Shown in pieces: positions 16,569 to 24,720 of a stretch of DNA of 64,000 bases. Made by a program: the position numbers and the translations under genes. The notes beneath the pieces were generated by a model. The model was not told the DNA's origin and did not search any database. It worked only from the letters and a program-made list of their open reading frames with translations. This DNA comes from an uncultured Clostridia bacterium. GTDB lineage: Bacteria; Bacillota; Clostridia; Christensenellales; Borkfalkiaceae. Positions within the stretch are counted from its first letter, which is position 1; each line of letters begins with the position of its first letter. The stretch spans positions 1-64,000 of the forward strand of contig CANOUP010000002.1 in assembly GCA_947570625.1 (NCBI GenBank). Reading direction: 5' to 3'.

Positions 16569-17420
16569 ATGAATTGCAATCAATGTCCCGTTCGGTGCAG
16601 GGCGGACAGAACGAATAAAAACGGCGCGTGCGGAGTGAAGGGGTTAAGGATAGCGAAGTACTATCTTCACCCGTTCGAAGAACCTCCCGTATCGTTTAAA
16701 AACGGAAGCGGGTGCATTTTCTTTTGCGGTTGTCCGCTGAAATGCGTTTTCTGCCAGAATTACGCGCTGTCAAGGAACACGCGCGGTAAAGATATAACAG
16801 TCCGCGAACTTGCGGATATATTCATAGAACTCGAAGAAAGAGGCGCGGAAAATATCAACCTTGTCAATCCGACGCACTATCTTAACGATATAGCGGAAGC
16901 ATTTTCTATATACCGTCCGAATATCCCCGTGGTATACAACACTCACGGATACGATACTTTGGAAAGTCTTGAAATAGCGGATAAATTCACTGATATATAT
17001 TTGCCCGATTTGAAATTTATCGACCCTGCGCTTTCAAAAAGGTATACAGCGCGCGCCGATTACGCCGATTACGCACTGCCGGCGATAAAGTTTATGGCAG
17101 AAAAACCTCTTAAAATGCGCGAGGACGGTAAAATGCTGTCGGGCTGTATAATAAGACATCTCGTTTTACCGCTTGCGTCTTACGATTCGGTAAATATCGT
17201 TAAGTTTGTTTCGTTGCTTCCCGAAACCGTGTATTTCAGTCTTATGGGGCAGTATACGCCGTACGGCGAAATAGAGCGGTACAAAGAGTTGCAAAGAAAG
17301 ATAACCGCCCGCGAATATAAAAGGGTGATTTCCGCGGTTGAAGAGTGCGGACTTAAAAATGTGTTCGTACAGGACATTGAAAGCGCGGACGAAAATTATA
17401 TACCTGACTGGGATTTCTGA
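16569..17420 (+). CDS. Radical SAM protein, PflX-like (activating-enzyme homologue)
   Basis: A 283-residue radical SAM enzyme. Cys residues at the start (MNCNQCPVRC, GACGV) precede the iron-sulfur motif CGCPLKCVFCQN, a CxxxCxxC cluster that binds SAM. The arrangement matches the PflX/YgiQ-neighbour group annotated as putative pyruvate-formate-lyase-activating homologues, whose substrate is not established. No glycyl-radical enzyme lies nearby. There is no Shine-Dalgarno sequence, and the promoter places transcription at or next to the ATG. The ABC-F gene follows after 3 nt and a membrane protein overlaps that, so the three are one operon. Confidence 0.85.
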   Translation: MNCNQCPVRCRADRTNKNGACGVKGLRIAKYYLHPFEEPPVSFKNGSGCIFFCGCPLKCVFCQNYALSRNTRGKDITVRELADIFIELEERGAENINLVNPTHYLNDIAEAFSIYRPNIPVVYNTHGYDTLESLEIADKFTDIYLPDLKFIDPALSKRYTARADYADYALPAIKFMAEKPLKMREDGKMLSGCIIRHLVLPLASYDSVNIVKFVSLLPETVYFSLMGQYTPYGEIERYKELQRKITAREYKRVISAVEECGLKNVFVQDIESADENYIPDWDF

Positions 17421-17423
17421 CAA

Positions 17424-19316
17424 ATGCTTATTACACTTGAAAACGTTGCGTTCGGCTACGGAGGAAACTTAATATTTACAGACGTATCGTTTGCCGTCGG
17501 AGAGGGCGAGCGCATAGGTCTTATCGGCGCGAACGGCGAAGGTAAAACCACGCTGATTAAGCTTATTTTAGGCGCGCTCGAAGCGGACGAGGGGAGAGTA
17601 GTTAAAAAGAACGGGCTGAAAATAGGTTATCTCGAACAGAACGGCGGATACAAAAGCGGTAACACTGTGTACGGCGAAATGCTCGAAGTATTCAAAGAAG
17701 AATTGGACGCGGTTGAAAAGCTCGGCTCGTTTTCGGCTCAGCTTTCAGTTACTCCTTATCCGAGCGCGGAATACGATATTCTGTCGGCTAAAATCGAAAA
17801 TCTCAACAAATTTCTGTCCGCCCGCGACTGCTACGACGTCGAAATCAAAATCAAGACGGTTTTAAACGGTATGGGCTTTTCGGATATGTACGGCAGGGTA
17901 ATAGACACGATGTCGGGCGGGGAAAAGACGAGGCTGAAACTTGCAAGGCTTCTGTTAGAAAATCCCGATTTACTTATTCTGGACGAGCCCACAAACCATC
18001 TTGATATAACGACCCTTTTCTGGCTCGAAGAATATCTTCAATCTTTTAAGGGCGCTATTTTCACTGTATCGCACGACAGGTATTTTCTGGACGCGGTGAC
18101 TGGTAAAATACTTGAAATCGAAAACAAGCGCCTGACTTCGTTTTCGGGCAACTATTCCAAATATAAAATACTCAAAGCCGACCTCGTTGCAAGGCAGTGG
18201 AAGGACTACGAAGCTTTGAAGGAAGAACGGGCAAAATTACAGGATTACGTAGACAGGAATATCGTCCGCGCAACGACGGCAAAGTCGGCGCAAAGCAGGG
18301 TCAAACAGCTTGAAAAACTTCCGCTTCCTCAAAAGCCGTACACTCCGCCGTGTCCGCCGAAATTTTCGTTCACCTACGAAACCGAGCCTTATGAGCGCGT
18401 TCTTGAAATAAGCGGATTAAATCTTCGGCGGGGCGATAAAATGCTTATCGAAAACGGGAGTCTGAACATTTTCCGCGGGGACAGGCTTGCCGTTGTCGGG
18501 GAAAACGGAACGGGCAAAAGTACGCTTTTAAAGGAAATAATCGGCGGAGGCAATCCGAACATAAAAGTCGGCAGGTCCGTAAAATTTGCGTATTACGACC
18601 AGGAATCGGCTAACCTCAACGAAAACAATACGGTTATTGCCGAGCTGTGGGAGCGTCACGTGTTGTTCGGTCAGACGGAAATACGTTCCGCGCTTGCGCG
18701 GGCGGGGCTGTTTGCCGAGGATATGGAAAAGCCCGTCAAAGCTCTTTCGGGCGGAGAGCGGGCAAAACTTGCGCTGTGCATTTTCGAAAGCGAACACGGC
18801 AACGTACTTATTCTCGACGAGCCGACTAACCATCTCGATTTGCCCGCGCGCGAAGCGCTTGAAAGCGCGCTGAAAAAGTTCGGCGGAACGCTTGTTTTCG
18901 TTTCCCATGACAGATATTTTATTTCCGCTCTTTCAGAAAAAATCGCGGAAATAGAGGGTGGCAGACTCAATGTTTACGAGGGCGGTTACGAAAATTACAA
19001 CCTGAGCAAAAAAATTAAGCAGGACTCGCGCAAACGTGAAGAGGAAGAAGTCAGATTCAGGGAGAGTTGCGAAGAACGCGCAAGGTCATACCGTTCGAAA
19101 AAGGAACGCGCCGAGGAAGAGAGGGTAAAGAAACTTATAAAATCCGTCGAAACTAAGATTTCCGAGCTCGAAGCCGAGGAAAACAATATTAACGTTAATC
19201 TTCTTCCGTCGGTTTCTGCCGATTATCTGAAAGTGAACGAGCTTTTAAAACGGCTTGAAACCATAAAATTACAGCTTGATAGTCTTTACAAGCAGTACGA
19301 GAGTATGATACAATGA
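17424..19316 (+). CDS. ABC-F family ATPase
   Basis: A 630-residue soluble protein with two ABC ATPase domains and no membrane segments. Walker A motifs are GANGEGKTT and GENGTGKST; signatures MSGGEKTRLKLARLL and LSGGERAKLALC; Walker B motifs LLILDEPTNHLD and VLILDEPTNHLD. A linker (about residues 240-310) and a basic C-terminal coiled coil (about 530-630) are as in Uup/YdiF-type members. ABC-F proteins act on ribosomes, rescuing stalled complexes or giving antibiotic protection; the subfamily cannot be fixed by eye. It lies between the radical SAM gene and a membrane protein gene. Confidence 0.93.
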   Translation: MLITLENVAFGYGGNLIFTDVSFAVGEGERIGLIGANGEGKTTLIKLILGALEADEGRVVKKNGLKIGYLEQNGGYKSGNTVYGEMLEVFKEELDAVEKLGSFSAQLSVTPYPSAEYDILSAKIENLNKFLSARDCYDVEIKIKTVLNGMGFSDMYGRVIDTMSGGEKTRLKLARLLLENPDLLILDEPTNHLDITTLFWLEEYLQSFKGAIFTVSHDRYFLDAVTGKILEIENKRLTSFSGNYSKYKILKADLVARQWKDYEALKEERAKLQDYVDRNIVRATTAKSAQSRVKQLEKLPLPQKPYTPPCPPKFSFTYETEPYERVLEISGLNLRRGDKMLIENGSLNIFRGDRLAVVGENGTGKSTLLKEIIGGGNPNIKVGRSVKFAYYDQESANLNENNTVIAELWERHVLFGQTEIRSALARAGLFAEDMEKPVKALSGGERAKLALCIFESEHGNVLILDEPTNHLDLPAREALESALKKFGGTLVFVSHDRYFISALSEKIAEIEGGRLNVYEGGYENYNLSKKIKQDSRKREEEEVRFRESCEERARSYRSKKERAEEERVKKLIKSVETKISELEAEENNINVNLLPSVSADYLKVNELLKRLETIKLQLDSLYKQYESMIQ

Positions 19317-20362
19317 AGAAGCTTAAAAAAGTAAAAGACGGTGAACCTATGGATGAAAATAAAGAGGAAGAAAAAGTTACTATCCGCCACACGATAAACG
19401 CGGAAGAAACTTTTACTCTTGCAAAAGACGTCTACGATATACGCAGTCTTATCAAAAATATTTACAACAACCGTGCGGTAATATCGCGCAGACTCAACTT
19501 GCTTTCAATGAGCGTAAGTCTTGTGTTTACGCTGTTTTACGTTGCATACATTCTCGGAACGGGACTACTCAAAAAACTGAGTTTGCAGACGGAGATAGTT
19601 TTATACTGCCTTCTCGGCGTGTACGGCGTACTGTTCGTTACTCTGTTTATAGTAACTATGTGCGGGATAGGCGCGAAAGCAAGGAATATAAAAAAGCATA
19701 AAAAGCTGTTGTCGTATTTCAGACTGTGTATACGGCTTTTGTCGCTTGCAATTACTATCGTTGCAATTTCCTTCGCAACACGCGACGAGTTCTCGGCAAA
19801 GCACGTTGCGGTAGATATAGTGTTGATAATCATATCGATACTATGCCTTATAGTGCAGTTGATTCCGCTTTTCTGCGGGGGGTTCGGCAAACTTGCAAGG
19901 TGGCTTCTTTCCCCGGTGAAAATCAAATACCGCTTTTCCAAAGTCGCGCTCGAATGGTACGAACTTGCCGTCACTTCCGGCGGGGACAGCGCGGCAGTCA
20001 AACGCGTATCAAAAAAGTATTACGACGAAATAGGCGTGTGCCTCGACAATTATCTGATTCCAGCTCTCGGTAAAAAATACGTGACGGCAATCAAATCGCC
20101 ACTGGTTTACAGCGTTGCGGAAAAGGCTTCGGAAGCGGACAGGCCGGTCGTCGAGGGCGTGCTGAAAAATATATTCGCATACGCTTCGGAGTGCGGTTAC
20201 GTTATGTTCGACCCGTGTAAAGATTTGAATTTCGAAGGAAGTATAGAGGAAGAAGTGAAACAGCCCAAAACGGTAAAGTCGCGACTTATGGGCATGGGCA
20301 AAAAAATAGGAATGTCGCTTTTGGATAAATACATAGATAAAAACACCAACAAGGACGAATAA
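19313..20362 (+). CDS. Membrane protein of unknown function
   Basis: A 349-residue protein I do not recognise. An acidic, charged N-terminus (about residues 1-60) precedes four hydrophobic helices (roughly 65-85, 95-120, 140-158, 168-190). The C-terminal 150 residues are soluble and probably cytoplasmic, ending in a lysine-rich segment. Its ATG overlaps the ABC-F stop (ATGA), so translation is coupled to that gene. An alternative start at the second Met (about 19349) would remove 12 residues. No enzymatic motif is visible. Confidence 0.82.
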   Translation: MKKLKKVKDGEPMDENKEEEKVTIRHTINAEETFTLAKDVYDIRSLIKNIYNNRAVISRRLNLLSMSVSLVFTLFYVAYILGTGLLKKLSLQTEIVLYCLLGVYGVLFVTLFIVTMCGIGAKARNIKKHKKLLSYFRLCIRLLSLAITIVAISFATRDEFSAKHVAVDIVLIIISILCLIVQLIPLFCGGFGKLARWLLSPVKIKYRFSKVALEWYELAVTSGGDSAAVKRVSKKYYDEIGVCLDNYLIPALGKKYVTAIKSPLVYSVAEKASEADRPVVEGVLKNIFAYASECGYVMFDPCKDLNFEGSIEEEVKQPKTVKSRLMGMGKKIGMSLLDKYIDKNTNKDE

Positions 20363-20383
20363 ATAGCTATATAAATTAAAGAA

Positions 20384-20418
20384 AAACAGCGCCCCTGTAT
20401 TAATCAGGGGCGCTGTTT
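20384..20418. terminator. Bidirectional terminator
   Basis: AAACAGCGCCCCTG (20384-20397) pairs with CAGGGGCGCTGTTT (20405-20418). It serves the ABC-F operon and overlaps the last codons of the XRE regulator on the other strand. Confidence 0.85.
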
Positions 20419-20802
20419 ATCCGATGAATTGTTATCGACAAGAAATCTTGCAAAGTTAAGCAAGGTTTCTTTATTTTTTTCGTTCGAGCGGTTGTAAGCA
20501 AGAATAAGCAATTTTTCGTTGTCGGACAAATCACTGTTGATATTTACGTTTCCGAAGTCATCCTCGCGCCCCAGAAGATAGTCGCACGATACACCGAAGC
20601 AATCGGCAAGCGCAACAATAAAGTTTGCCTTCGGCTCGCTATCACCCTTTTCCCAGTAGTCAATTATCTTCTGGCTTGAATTAATTTTTTTTGCAAGCGC
20701 GTTCTGGCTAAGCTTGTGCTCCGTTCTTAAAGCCTTGATGCGTGTGTTGAAGTTTTCAATATAACTTATTATAGAAAAATGTTTCTTAAAAATACTTGAC
20801 AA
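20404..20802 (-). CDS. XRE-family helix-turn-helix regulator
   Basis: A cytoplasmic DNA-binding protein with a clear HTH_3 domain (TRIKALRTEHKLSQNALAKK, then WEKGDSEP and ADCFGVSCDYLLGRED) and a 45-residue helical tail. The longest frame begins at a TTG at 20802, but this codon overlaps the -35 box of the opposite promoter and has no ribosome-binding site. A TATAAT on the minus strand at 20768-20773 lies inside that frame, so the real start may be an ATT at 20760 (ENFNTRIK), leaderless. It is divergent from a PH-domain gene, with palindromes between them, suggesting that it represses both. Confidence 0.82.
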   Translation of the reverse strand: MSSIFKKHFSIISYIENFNTRIKALRTEHKLSQNALAKKINSSQKIIDYWEKGDSEPKANFIVALADCFGVSCDYLLGREDDFGNVNINSDLSDNEKLLILAYNRSNEKNKETLLNFARFLVDNNSSDKQRP

Positions 20803-20851
20803 ATAAGTAAATTACTTATAAAATATATTTATGTAAGAAATAAATTTCTTA
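20768..20851. promoter_or_regulatory. Divergent promoters and operator palindromes of the XRE/PH pair
   Basis: Plus strand: TTGACA (20796-20801), 17 bp, TAAAAT (20819-20824). Minus strand: TATAAT at 20768-20773. Candidate operators: a perfect 15-bp palindrome TAAGTAA-A-TTACTTA (20804-20818) between the plus-strand boxes, TAAGAAA-TAAA-TTTCTTA (20834-20851) just downstream, and a further TTTCTTA at 20782-20788. The repeated half-sites fit binding by the adjacent XRE protein. Confidence 0.7.
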
Positions 20852-20878
20852 AAACAACATTTTGGAGGCTTAACACAA

Positions 20879-21430
20879 ATGAGTAGGTATGCATAGAACA
20901 ATCTGCGAAACGGCGAACAGATTGTTATGAAGGCGAAAATCAATCCTCTTGCGGCAATTAAATCGATTATCGGTTTTTTGGTTTTTGTGGCTTTGGGGAT
21001 TGTATGTATGGTTATGATAAAACTTCCCGAAGACGCTCCGCCAATCGGATTCTACGCAGGGCTTGTATGTATGCTTATCGGCGTATTGATTCTTCTTATA
21101 AAGATTATTTATCTTGCAAGCATGTGCCTTGTCGTAACCAATAAAAGGGTTCTCGGCAAAGTGGGCGTAATTAAAAAGCACAGCCTTGATTATCCTATAG
21201 ACAAGGTTGAAAGTATTCAGATGAAAAGTTCGTTCTGGGGCGCAATATTCCGTTACAACTCACTTAAAGTAGCGGGCAGCGGCGGAACGACGGAAATCGT
21301 ATTCGGCGGTATCAGTAACGCAAACGCATTCAAAAACACTGTAACCGACGCGGTCGAGCAGCATCAGGCGGAAGCCCGCAGGGCGCAGGCGGAAGAAATA
21401 GCTATGGCTATGCGAGGCGGCAAACTTTAA
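20879..21430 (+). CDS. PH-domain (bPH2) membrane protein with in-frame amber codon near the start
   Basis: The clear coding part (from the ATG at 20927, 167 residues) has two transmembrane helices (about residues 10-30 and 40-62) and a bacterial PH domain (LVVTNKRVLGKVG ... YNSLKVAGSGG). The 20927 ATG lacks a ribosome-binding site. A well-placed GGAGG (20864-20868) instead serves the ATG at 20879, in the same frame, giving MSRYA, a TAG at 20894-20896, then NNLRNGEQIVMKAKINP. The segment after the TAG resembles the usual N-terminus of this family (xNLLPGExIVYxA). So the full gene probably starts at 20879 and is interrupted by one amber codon, or reinitiates at 20927 after a hairpin. Confidence 0.75.
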
Positions 21431-21438
21431 TAAAAAAC

Positions 21439-21466
21439 AGCCCCGACGGCAGTCGGGGCTTTAATT
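21439..21466. terminator. Bidirectional terminator between PH gene and glyQS
   Basis: AGCCCCGAC (21439-21447) pairs with GTCGGGGCT (21452-21460), T-rich on the plus side and with six T on the minus strand. Confidence 0.85.
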
Positions 21467-21473
21467 ATGTCCG

Positions 21474-22877
21474 TTAAAATTCAAGACTCTTTTCGATATA
21501 AGCTTCAAGCTCGCTTATTTTAAGTCTTACCTGTTCCATACTGTCCCTGTCGCGCACGGTGACGGTATCGTCGTTTAACGTGTCGAAATCGACGGTAATG
21601 CAGAAGGGGGTGCCTATTTCGTCCTGACGGCGGTATCTCTTGCCTATCGAACCCGTTACATCGTAAGTGACGGAAAATTTCTTCGAAAGATTTCTATAAA
21701 CCTCGTCGGCTTTTTCCGAAAGTCCTTTCTGTAAGGGAAGTATGGCGGCCTTGTAGGGGGCGAGGAAGGGATGAAGTCTTAAAACCGTTCTTACGTCGTT
21801 TTTCGCTTCGTCAAGCACTTCTTCGTCGTACGCGTCCGTGAGGAACGCAAGCACCGTTCTTTCCGCGCCGAGCGAAGGTTCTATTACGTAAGGAATATAT
21901 TTTTCGTTGGTCACGGGGTCGGTGTATTCCATATTTTCCCCGCTTTCCGACTGGTGCTGTTTAAGGTCGTAATCCGTTCTGTCGGCAATGCCCCACAGCT
22001 CGCCCCAGCCGAAAGCAAAGTTGTATTCGAAGTCCGTCGTCGCTTTCGAGTAGAAGCACAGCTCTTCGGGCGAATGGTCTCTGAGTTTAAGGTTTTCTTC
22101 TTTTATGCCGAGAGAGAGTAAAAACTCTTTGCAGTAATTTTTCCAGTACGAGAACCACTCCAAATCCGTTCCGGGCTTGCAGAAAAATTCAAGCTCCATC
22201 TGTTCGAATTCGCGCACGCGGAAAATGAAGTTACCCGGCGTAATTTCGTTTCTGAACGATTTGCCCACCTGTCCTATTCCGAAGGGAACTCTAAGCCTCG
22301 AAGAACGCTGAACGTTTTTGAAGTTGACGAATATACCCTGCGCGGTTTCGGGGCGGAGGTATACGGTATTCACGCTGTCCTCGGTAACGCCCTGGAAAGT
22401 CTTGAACATAAGATTGAACTTTCTGATAGGCGTAAAATCGCTTTTACCGCACACCGGGCAGTTTATTTTCTTTTCCGCAATAAAGCTTTCCAAAGCTTCG
22501 TTGTCCATAGATTCGATTTTCAAATCGATTTTATGTTTTTTGCAGTAATCTTCAACAAGATTGTCGGCGCGGTGTCTTGCTTTACAGCTTCTGCAATCCA
22601 TAAGCGGGTCGGAAAATCCGCCGAGGTGCCCCGAAGCTTTCCACGTTCTGGGGTTCATGAGTATAGCGCAGTCAAGCCCCGTATTGTAGGGCGATTCCTG
22701 TACAAACTTTTTCCACCAGGCTTTTTTTACGTTGTTTTTGAACTCGACGCCGAGGGGTCCGAAATCCCACGTGTTCGCAAGTCCTCCGTAAATTTCGCTT
22801 CCGGGGAAAATGAAACCTCTGTTTTTGCAAAGCGCGACAAGCTTTTCCATTGTCACGGCGCGTTTTTTGTCAGCCAT
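21474..22877 (-). CDS. glyQS: Glycyl-tRNA synthetase (dimeric, class II)
   Basis: A 467-residue single-chain alpha2-type GlyRS, the kind found in Bacillota, Actinobacteria and eukaryotes, instead of the alpha2beta2 enzyme. Features in order: [20 protein letters not shown] at the N-terminus, a zinc-binding insertion (CRSCKARH ... CPVCGKSDF), motif 2 [20 protein letters not shown], motif 3 [14 protein letters not shown], and a C-terminal anticodon-binding domain. The ATG at 22877 follows a GGAGAAAA ribosome-binding site. Its leader contains a CCGTATT/AATACGG inverted repeat (22892-22911) but is too short for a T-box. Confidence 0.97.
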   Translation of the reverse strand: MADKKRAVTMEKLVALCKNRGFIFPGSEIYGGLANTWDFGPLGVEFKNNVKKAWWKKFVQESPYNTGLDCAILMNPRTWKASGHLGGFSDPLMDCRSCKARHRADNLVEDYCKKHKIDLKIESMDNEALESFIAEKKINCPVCGKSDFTPIRKFNLMFKTFQGVTEDSVNTVYLRPETAQGIFVNFKNVQRSSRLRVPFGIGQVGKSFRNEITPGNFIFRVREFEQMELEFFCKPGTDLEWFSYWKNYCKEFLLSLGIKEENLKLRDHSPEELCFYSKATTDFEYNFAFGWGELWGIADRTDYDLKQHQSESGENMEYTDPVTNEKYIPYVIEPSLGAERTVLAFLTDAYDEEVLDEAKNDVRTVLRLHPFLAPYKAAILPLQKGLSEKADEVYRNLSKKFSVTYDVTGSIGKRYRRQDEIGTPFCITVDFDTLNDDTVTVRDRDSMEQVRLKISELEAYIEKSLEF

Positions 22878-23048
22878 AGTTTTCTCCTTTGCCGTATTTG
22901 GCTTAATACGGACTGAATAATATTATAAATATTTTATTTTATATCGCCCTTCAAGTCAAGTAAATGATAAAAAAAGTTGTTTCAAACGATATACATTTAA
23001 AAAGCTTTTTGCTATAATTGAAATAATAAATTCATAAAAGGTGAAAAT

Positions 23049-24710
23049 ATGTTATCCGATATCGAAATTGCCGAAAGCTGTAAGTTGAAAGATATTCGCG
23101 AAATAGCGGAAAAGCTATGTCTGACCGAGGATAATCTCGAACTTTACGGTAAGTATAAGGCGAAAATCAACCTTGAAAAAGTCAACCCGAAATCAAAACT
23201 TATTCTGGTAACCGCGATTAACCCTACGGCGAGCGGCGAGGGAAAAACGACGGTCTCTATCGGACTTGCCGACGGTATGTCCAAACTCGGCAAAAAGGTA
23301 TGTCTTGCGCTAAGGGAGCCTTCACTCGGACCGGTGTTCGGAATAAAGGGCGGAGCGGCAGGCGGAGGTTACGCGCAGGTTGTGCCTATGGCGGATATAA
23401 ATTTGCATTTTACTGGCGATTTGCACGCGATTACATCGGCGAACAACCTTCTGTGCGCTATGATAGATAATCATATTTTCCGCGGAAACGCGCTTAAAAT
23501 AAAGGAAGTTTATTTCCGCAGATGTATGGACATGAACGACAGGGCGCTCCGCGATATAACGCTGAACTGCCCTGCGGGCAATATGAAGGGCTGTGAAAGC
23601 TATGAGAGGAAGGAAGGCTTCGAGATAACGGCGGCTTCCGAAATAATGGCTATTCTTTGCCTTGCAACGGATCTTGCCGATTTGAAAAAGAGGATAGGCA
23701 ATATAGTAGTCGGCGTAAACGAGGACGGCGGTTACGTCCGCGCGAGAGAACTTAAAGCCGAAGGCGCGATGACGACGCTTTTGAAAGACGCGATAAAACC
23801 CAATCTTGTACAGACCCTCGAAGGTACTCCTGCAATTGTGCACGGCGGTCCGTTCGCAAACATAGCGCACGGCTGTAATTCGGTGCGAGCTACTTATACG
23901 GCGATGACGCTTGCCGATTATGCTGTAACCGAGGCGGGCTTCGGCGCAGATCTAGGCGCGGAAAAATTCCTCGACACTAAGTGCAGGGTCGCGGGTATCG
24001 AGCCCGACTGTATAGTCGTTGTCGCAACCGTCAAAGCGCTTAAACTTCACGGCGGAGCCGATAAAAACGAACTTTCGAAAGAAAATCTTCCCGCGCTCAG
24101 AGCGGGGCTTCCCAACCTTTTGAAGCACGTTGAAAACATTACCGGCGTTTACAATAAACCCGCGGTCGTTGCAATGAACAGGTTTGCGACGGATACGCAG
24201 GCGGAAATTGACGAAGTGCTGTCCGCGTGCGAAAAAGTCGGGGCGAAAGCAGTGTTTACGGACGTTTTCCTGCAAGGCGGAGAAGGCGGTATAGAGCTTG
24301 CAAAAGCCGTAATCGAAGAGTGTAAAAAAAGTTCGGTTCTCAAATATGCTTACAGCCTCGATGAGGATATAAAAACCAAGATAAACGGCGTAGTAAAAAA
24401 GATTTACGGCGGGGAAGGCGCGGACTTTTCCGAGCAGGCTTTAAAGAAGATTGAAGAAATGGAAAATAAAAATATCGGCAATCTTCCCGTTATCATAGCA
24501 AAGACGCAGTATTCGCTTTCCGACGATGCGTCAAAGCTTGCCCGTCCCGAAGGGTTCAGAATATTCGTGCGCGACATTATATACAAGGGAGGCGCAGGCT
24601 TTATAGTTGCCGTTGCGGGTTCGGTCATGCTGATGCCCGGGCTCGGCAAAGTTCCCAGCGCCGAACATATAGACATAGATGAAAACGGAAACATTACGGG
24701 ACTGTCTTAA
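23049..24710 (+). CDS. fhs: Formate-tetrahydrofolate ligase
   Basis: A 553-residue ATP-dependent ligase making 10-formyl-tetrahydrofolate from formate, feeding purine and Met-tRNA formylation and, in acetogens, the methyl branch of the Wood-Ljungdahl pathway. The family signatures are clear: the nucleotide-binding loop TASGEGKTTVSIGLADG and FGIKGGAAGGGYAQVVPM. The start has an AAAGGTG ribosome-binding site; a TATAAT at 23013-23018 probably belongs to its promoter, with a weak -35. glnS follows after 10 nt, likely in the same transcript. No other Wood-Ljungdahl gene is in the window. Confidence 0.97.
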   Translation: MLSDIEIAESCKLKDIREIAEKLCLTEDNLELYGKYKAKINLEKVNPKSKLILVTAINPTASGEGKTTVSIGLADGMSKLGKKVCLALREPSLGPVFGIKGGAAGGGYAQVVPMADINLHFTGDLHAITSANNLLCAMIDNHIFRGNALKIKEVYFRRCMDMNDRALRDITLNCPAGNMKGCESYERKEGFEITAASEIMAILCLATDLADLKKRIGNIVVGVNEDGGYVRARELKAEGAMTTLLKDAIKPNLVQTLEGTPAIVHGGPFANIAHGCNSVRATYTAMTLADYAVTEAGFGADLGAEKFLDTKCRVAGIEPDCIVVVATVKALKLHGGADKNELSKENLPALRAGLPNLLKHVENITGVYNKPAVVAMNRFATDTQAEIDEVLSACEKVGAKAVFTDVFLQGGEGGIELAKAVIEECKKSSVLKYAYSLDEDIKTKINGVVKKIYGGEGADFSEQALKKIEEMENKNIGNLPVIIAKTQYSLSDDASKLARPEGFRIFVRDIIYKGGAGFIVAVAGSVMLMPGLGKVPSAEHIDIDENGNITGLS

Positions 24711-24720
24711 AGGAGATTAA

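Noticed and set aside
20879..20929. Reassignment of TAG to an amino acid in the whole genome
   Set aside because: Other well-defined genes here end in TAG at the expected length (UDPGP gene at 31577-31579, MarR at 57494-57496), so TAG acts as a normal stop.
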